Below, piece by piece: positions 6,962-10,202 of a stretch of 10,202 nucleotides of DNA. A program made the position numbers and the translations under genes. The stretch comes from an uncultured Lachnospiraceae bacterium (lineage in GTDB: Bacteria; Bacillota; Clostridia; Lachnospirales; Lachnospiraceae), in contig CACZQT010000345.1 in assembly GCA_902783295.1 (NCBI GenBank), positions 1 to 10,202 of the forward strand, read 5' to 3'. The notes beneath the pieces are model-generated. The model did not search any database. It was not told the origin of the DNA and saw only the letters and a list, made by a program, of their open reading frames with translations. Each line of letters opens with the position of its first letter. The first letter of the stretch is position 1.

Positions 6962-8167
6962 TTACTGCTTAAAGGCTTCCCGGTACTGATCTGCCAGTTC
7001 TTCGCAGCCTCTTGCTTTCAGCCCGCGGCGGGTCCTTTTTTTGATAAGATCATACAGCACGGCGAAGATCGGAGCGCCGACCAGCATTCCGACCAGTCCC
7101 CAGAGTGCGCCAAAGAAGAGAATGGAGAAAAGGATCCAGAAACTGGAAATGCCCAGCCTGTCTCCCAGAATTTTCGGCCCGATGATATTTCCGTCCACCT
7201 GCTGTAGAACGATAATAAAAACAAGAAAGACGATGGCTTTCGGAAAGCTCTCTGTCATAAGCAGCAGAATCGAGGGGATAGCGCCAAGGTAAGGACCGAA
7301 GAACGGGATGATATTTGTGACGCCAACGATGACGCTGATCAGCATGGCGTACGGAAAATTGAAAAGCTCCGTAAACAGGAAGCAGATGACGCCGATGATA
7401 GCCGAGTCCACCAGCTTCCCGATGATAAAGCCGCTGAACATCCGGTTGATAAAATGCGTTTCTTCCATGACGATGTCGGCGGATTTCCGGGACATCGAAC
7501 TGTAAAACAGCATCCTGGCCTGCATGCCGAACTTTTCCCAGCTGGTCAGATAATACACGGAAATGATGCAGCCAAGGCCGAAATCTTTCAGCACTCCCAG
7601 GATGCCCATGAAACTGGATGTCACACGGGTAATGGCAGTCTGCAGCGTCGGAAGCAGGGAGGTCTGCAGGAAACTCTGTACCTTCTGGGAGACCGTCTCC
7701 GTGATCTGATTGATGGTGCTGACCAGTTCGTGGCTGGCCTCATCCCCGCTGTCCAGACCGGTCAGCCAGGCCTGGAAGCTGTCAATTGCAGCCGGCAGCC
7801 GGGAAATAATCCTGGAAATGCTGGATACGATCTGGGGAAGAACCAGAAGCAGGAGAGCTGTAATGGCGGCCAGCAGCAGAAGAAGGGAAAGGATAATGGA
7901 AACGGTCCTGGCCAGGCCGCGTCTTTTCCCTGAAGAATTCTTCCCGATCCGCAGAAGCAGCCTTTCCAGCCGGATGCTGACCGGCCGGAGGAGATAAGCG
8001 ATTACAAATCCGTATATAAAGGGAGCCAGTATGGAAGATATGGCCCGGAATGCTTTTACAAAAACGGAGGTACGGAAAAAGAACAGCGCGACCAGGAAGA
8101 TGACACAGATCGTGATGGTAAACAGAAGGATCAGATCTTTATATTTTTTCCAGAAATTCGTTTCCAT
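6962..8167 (-). CDS. AI-2E family transporter (PerM/YtvI-type membrane protein)
   Basis: A 401-residue polytopic membrane protein. Hydrophobic segments lie near residues 11-31, 43-60, 88-112, 185-207, 246-270, 272-300, 310-322 and 340-372, with a large extracytoplasmic region (about 113-184) between the third and fourth, as in the AI-2E_transport family. Family motifs are TNIIPFFGPYLGAIPS (284-299) and DGNIIGPKILGDRLGIS (325-341), followed by FGALWGLVGMLVGAPIFAVLYDLI. Members have been linked to AI-2 export, Na+/H+ antiport and general permease roles, so the substrate is unknown. ATG at 8167 is preferred: AAAGGA (8182-8177 on the minus strand) lies 9 bases upstream, whereas the in-frame GTG at 8185 has no clear ribosome site. 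The C-terminal tail is basic and cytoplasmic. It is transcribed alone, toward gntR, with no visible link to the left-hand locus. Confidence 0.92.
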   Translation of the reverse strand: METNFWKKYKDLILLFTITICVIFLVALFFFRTSVFVKAFRAISSILAPFIYGFVIAYLLRPVSIRLERLLLRIGKNSSGKRRGLARTVSIILSLLLLLAAITALLLLVLPQIVSSISRIISRLPAAIDSFQAWLTGLDSGDEASHELVSTINQITETVSQKVQSFLQTSLLPTLQTAITRVTSSFMGILGVLKDFGLGCIISVYYLTSWEKFGMQARMLFYSSMSRKSADIVMEETHFINRMFSGFIIGKLVDSAIIGVICFLFTELFNFPYAMLISVIVGVTNIIPFFGPYLGAIPSILLLMTESFPKAIVFLVFIIVLQQVDGNIIGPKILGDRLGISSFWILFSILFFGALWGLVGMLVGAPIFAVLYDLIKKRTRRGLKARGCEELADQYREAFKQ

Positions 8168-8191
8168 AGGAGTATTTCCTTTCACTCAGCC

Positions 8192-8220
8192 AGTATACCA
8201 CAGGAATTTCCGGATTTCCA
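8192..8220 (-). promoter_or_regulatory. Promoter of the AI-2E transporter gene
   Basis: On the minus strand, TGGAAA (8220-8215) is followed after 17 bases by TATACT (8197-8192), preceded by TGG. This forms an extended -10 (TGnTATACT) that compensates for the weak -35. The start point would be near 8185, close to the ribosome site at 8182-8177, so the leader is very short; this also argues for ATG 8167 over GTG 8185. Confidence 0.55.
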
Positions 8221-8289
8221 GTGTACAGCAGCTGTATGAGGGGCAAAACTGAAGCCGGAGTCGAAAGACAGAGCAAGGGAGGGAAAGAT

Positions 8290-9747
8290 ATGTCGTTTCA
8301 TATTACCAGGGAAGACATTACGCGTGTACGTGCGGATGCCATTGTGATTACAGCCAGCCCGCAGCCAAAGTATGGCAGGGGGACGGATGGAACCATTTAC
8401 CGCGCGGCAGGGGCTGAAGAACTTCTGGAAGAGAGAAAGAAGATCGGGCGGATTCGTCCCGGTGAGGCTGCTGCCACTCCGGCTTTTGCACTTCCGGCGA
8501 AGTACATCATCCATACAGCCGGACCAGGTTTTGGGGGCGGCTTTTTAGGAGAAAGGAATATTGTCCGGCACTGCTATGAAAACAGCCTGAGTCTGGCCCG
8601 GGAACTGGGGTGTGAGAGTATCGCCTTTCCCCTGATTCAAGCCGGAACGTACCGGTTCTCGAAGACGGAGGCGCTGGAAACGGCTGTTTCCGCATTTAGA
8701 GAATTCGAGAGAAATACGGATTCGGACATGGAAATCATCCTGGTACTTCCGGAGGCATATACGTTTTCCTTATCAGGAGATTTTTTTGCCGAAGTGCGGA
8801 CTTACCTGAAAAAGCATTATAAACCGGAAGCCGAAGTATCGATACAGGAAGAGCGGAGACAGGAAGAACAAATACGGGAAGCGCGGCGACAGGAAGCGCT
8901 CAGACGGGCGGAGTGGCTGGAAAAGCGCAGGCGTGAAGCACAGATCGAACGGGAAGCGCAGACCGGGGAAGATGAGCGGGTAGGACTGGAAGATGCTCCG
9001 GATGGAAGCTGGGAGCTGACTTTAAATGACAGCGCCGGGATTCCCGAACCGATAGCTCTGCCTGAAAGCTCTTTCGAGCAGCCGGGCCGAAAAGGGAGAG
9101 TGAAGAGCGGCATCCCGGGGGAAGCGGCAAAGAGCCCGTCAGGAAGACTGCTGTCAGAAGCCGCAGGAAGCCGGGAAGCCGGCAGAGGCGGTCCGAAAGG
9201 ATTGTTCCGGCGTGCGAAGTCCGCAGACCGAGTCAGCGAGGAAAAAGCGGCAGCTAAGCCGGAGAAAAAAGCGGCAGCGCAGCCGAAAGCAGCAGCGCAG
9301 CCGGAGAAAAAAGCGGCAGCGCAGCCCGGGAAAAAAGCTGCGGCTCAGCCGGAGACGCCTCGTATTCCCGGAATTCCCCGTTCCCTGGAAGAGTGGATAT
9401 CACATCTCGGAGAAACCTGGCAGGAGAGCCTGTTCCGACTGATTGATGAGAAGGGGTACACAGACACTGAGGTGTACAAGCGGGCCAACATTGACCGGAG
9501 GCTGTTTTCCAGAATCCGCAGCAACCGGGAATATCAGCCGAAAAAAACTACGGCGATGGCCTTTGCCCTGGCGCTTCGTCTCAACCTGGATGAAGCCACG
9601 GACATGCTGGCCAGGGCCGGGTACGCATTTTCTCCCAGCAGCTGCTTTGATATGATTATCCGCTGCTGTATCGAGTATGGTGTATACGATACATATATCA
9701 TTAACCTGGCACTCGACGAATATGAACAGCCTCTGCTGGGAGCGTAG
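8290..9747 (+). CDS. Macro domain protein with repeat linker and C-terminal HTH-like helical domain
   Basis: A 485-residue protein in three parts. Residues 1-175 are a macro (ADP-ribose-binding) fold: ADAIVI (15-20), GTDGTIYRAAGAEELL (31-46), GEAAATPAFALPAKYIIHTAGP (58-79) and LGCESIAFPLIQAGTYRF (106-123). The usual Asn-rich NAAN motif is ITAS and the normally glycine-rich second loop is QAGTYRF, so catalysis may be lost. Residues 185-225 are highly charged (EERRQEEQ, EARRQEALRR) and probably a coiled coil. A low-complexity linker holds the KAAAQP repeats (317-354). Residues 365-485 are a helical module with an Xre-like look (DTEVYKRANIDRRLFSRIRS, then FALALRLNLDEATDMLARAGY), which I recall from other Firmicute macro and VWA proteins. 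GGGAGG (8278-8283) sets the start at 8290. Function is unknown; ADP-ribose or NAD-derivative sensing is plausible. No secretion signal is seen. Confidence 0.85.
   Translation: MSFHITREDITRVRADAIVITASPQPKYGRGTDGTIYRAAGAEELLEERKKIGRIRPGEAAATPAFALPAKYIIHTAGPGFGGGFLGERNIVRHCYENSLSLARELGCESIAFPLIQAGTYRFSKTEALETAVSAFREFERNTDSDMEIILVLPEAYTFSLSGDFFAEVRTYLKKHYKPEAEVSIQEERRQEEQIREARRQEALRRAEWLEKRRREAQIEREAQTGEDERVGLEDAPDGSWELTLNDSAGIPEPIALPESSFEQPGRKGRVKSGIPGEAAKSPSGRLLSEAAGSREAGRGGPKGLFRRAKSADRVSEEKAAAKPEKKAAAQPKAAAQPEKKAAAQPGKKAAAQPETPRIPGIPRSLEEWISHLGETWQESLFRLIDEKGYTDTEVYKRANIDRRLFSRIRSNREYQPKKTTAMAFALALRLNLDEATDMLARAGYAFSPSSCFDMIIRCCIEYGVYDTYIINLALDEYEQPLLGA
9238..9351 (+). repeat. In-frame tandem repeat encoding KAAAQP units
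   Basis: Five imperfect units of 24, 24, 18, 24 and 24 bases encode EEKAAAKP, EKKAAAQP, KAAAQP, EKKAAAQP and GKKAAAQP. The second and fourth units are nearly identical at the DNA level (GAGAAAAAAGCGGCAGCGCA), which suggests duplication or slippage. The third unit lacks two codons, so the frame is kept. The product is a basic, extended Ala/Lys/Pro linker between the charged region and the C-terminal domain. Confidence 0.85.
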
Positions 9748-9770
9748 TCAGTCTCTGCCGCCGAAACCGA

Positions 9771-9799
9771 TTGACTTGCGACTGCATTTATGCTATAAA
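9771..9799 (+). promoter_or_regulatory. Promoter of the ABC substrate-binding protein gene
   Basis: TTGACT (9771-9776) is followed after 17 bases by TATAAA (9794-9799). A TGC immediately upstream makes an extended -10 (TGCTATAAA). This is among the strongest promoter-like sequences in the window. The start point would be near 9806, giving a leader of about 75 bases that begins just before a long inverted repeat. Confidence 0.75.
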
Positions 9800-9811
9800 C
9801 ACATATACGAC

Positions 9812-9849
9812 TTGCTTTAGCACATAGACGCTTTTATGTGCGAAAGCAA
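9812..9849 (+). promoter_or_regulatory. Leader inverted repeat (operator or 5'-UTR hairpin)
   Basis: Arms 9812-9826 (TTGCTTTAGCACATA) and 9835-9849 (TATGTGCGAAAGCAA) match at 14 of 15 positions, with one A/G mismatch and an 8-base loop. The repeat starts about 6 bases after the predicted transcription start and ends 16 bases before the ribosome site AGGGAGG (9865-9871). No T-tract follows, so it is not an intrinsic terminator. It is either a regulator binding site or an mRNA-stabilising hairpin. Confidence 0.65.
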
Positions 9850-9879
9850 AATCAGAATACTTTCAGGGAGGAAATGAAA

Positions 9880-10202
9880 ATGAAGAAGAACCGGATACTC
9901 GCGCTGGGAATGGCAGCTCTGATGGCTATGGCAACCCCCGTCGTGGCAGCTGAACAGCAGACTTATAAAGTAGGTGTCTGCCAGCTTGTACAGCATGTGG
10001 CGCTCGACGCCGCTACGCAGGGATTCTGCGATGTCCTGACGGAAACCTTCGGCGATGCCGTAGTGATCGATGTTCAGAACGCCTCCGGCGATACTGCTAC
10101 CGCCACCCAGATCTGCGTAAACCTGGCTGCGGAACCGGATATGGACCTGATTATGGCGAACGCGACCCCTGCCCTGCAGTCTGCGGCAGCGGCTACCGGC
10201 AC
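9880..10202 (+). CDS. ABC transporter substrate-binding protein, TrpX-like (ABC_sub_bind family), 3' end cut by window
   Basis: The first 107 residues of an extracytoplasmic solute-binding protein. Residues 1-24 are a signal peptide: basic MKKNR, a hydrophobic core LALGMAALMAMA, and a likely signal peptidase I site after VVAA. There is no lipobox cysteine, unusual for a Gram-positive binding protein. The mature start, YKVGVCQLVQHVALDAATQG (29-48), then NASGDTATATQI (67-78) and DLIMANATPALQSAA (89-103), match the ABC_sub_bind/TrpX family, whose members bind tryptophan, tyrosine or unknown ligands and are normally followed by a permease and an ATPase gene. ATG at 9880 is chosen because AGGGAGG lies 8 bases upstream; ATG at 9874 is only 2 bases from it. 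The gene runs off the right edge. Confidence 0.85.
   Translation, partial: MKKNRILALGMAALMAMATPVVAAEQQTYKVGVCQLVQHVALDAATQGFCDVLTETFGDAVVIDVQNASGDTATATQICVNLAAEPDMDLIMANATPALQSAAAATG

Noticed and set aside
7454..7933. Plus-strand open frame of 159 codons inside the AI-2E gene
   Set aside because: It is antisense to a well-supported membrane protein and has no ribosome site or motif.
8221..8289. N-terminal extension of the macro protein from the GTG at 8221
   Set aside because: The added residues are not part of a macro fold, and the strong GGGAGG site points to 8290.
9812..9849. Intrinsic terminator or attenuator before the binding-protein gene
   Set aside because: No T-run follows the stem, and no leader peptide or competing antiterminator stem was seen.

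Overview
The window reads like a mid-GC Firmicute (Bacillota), probably gut-associated. The evidence is purine-rich AGGAGG-type ribosome binding sites, sigma-A type promoters, a GntR/UTRA regulator, an AI-2E family exporter subtype and a macro-plus-helix domain protein of a kind I associate with Lachnospiraceae-like genomes. The ABC binding protein at the right edge lacks a lipobox, so a diderm Firmicute (Negativicutes) cannot be excluded. I cannot name a species.

Left half (1-6841): a catabolic locus. It holds a FrlC-like sugar epimerase/isomerase (5-844), then a strong promoter followed by hyuA (1022-3091), hyuB (3093-4838) and a FrlB/FraB-like double-SIS deglycase (4894-5901), closed by a strong intrinsic terminator (5908-5953). 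A GntR/UTRA repressor-type gene (6110-6841) follows from its own promoter. Epimerase, SIS deglycase and GntR regulator are the core of fructoselysine-type (Amadori product) utilisation loci. The unusual part is that an ATP-dependent hydantoinase/5-oxoprolinase pair sits between them, in the same operon as the deglycase. My inference is that the locus handles a sugar-conjugated or glycated compound whose amine part is, or becomes, a five-membered cyclic amide (lactam or hydantoin). No sugar kinase or dedicated transporter is visible; they may lie left of base 1.

Middle (6842-6961): a 23-bp perfect inverted repeat of REP/RAYT type lies between the convergent gntR and AI-2E genes. A decayed palindrome of similar style lies just after the epimerase gene (847-908).

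Right half (6962-10202): an AI-2E/PerM-type membrane protein on the minus strand (6962-8167); a divergent 485-residue protein with a degenerate macro domain, a charged linker with KAAAQP-type repeats and a C-terminal helical HTH-like domain (8290-9747); and the start of a TrpX-like ABC substrate-binding protein (9880 to the window end), preceded by a near-consensus promoter and a long inverted repeat in its leader. No tRNA, rRNA, CRISPR array or complete insertion sequence was seen.
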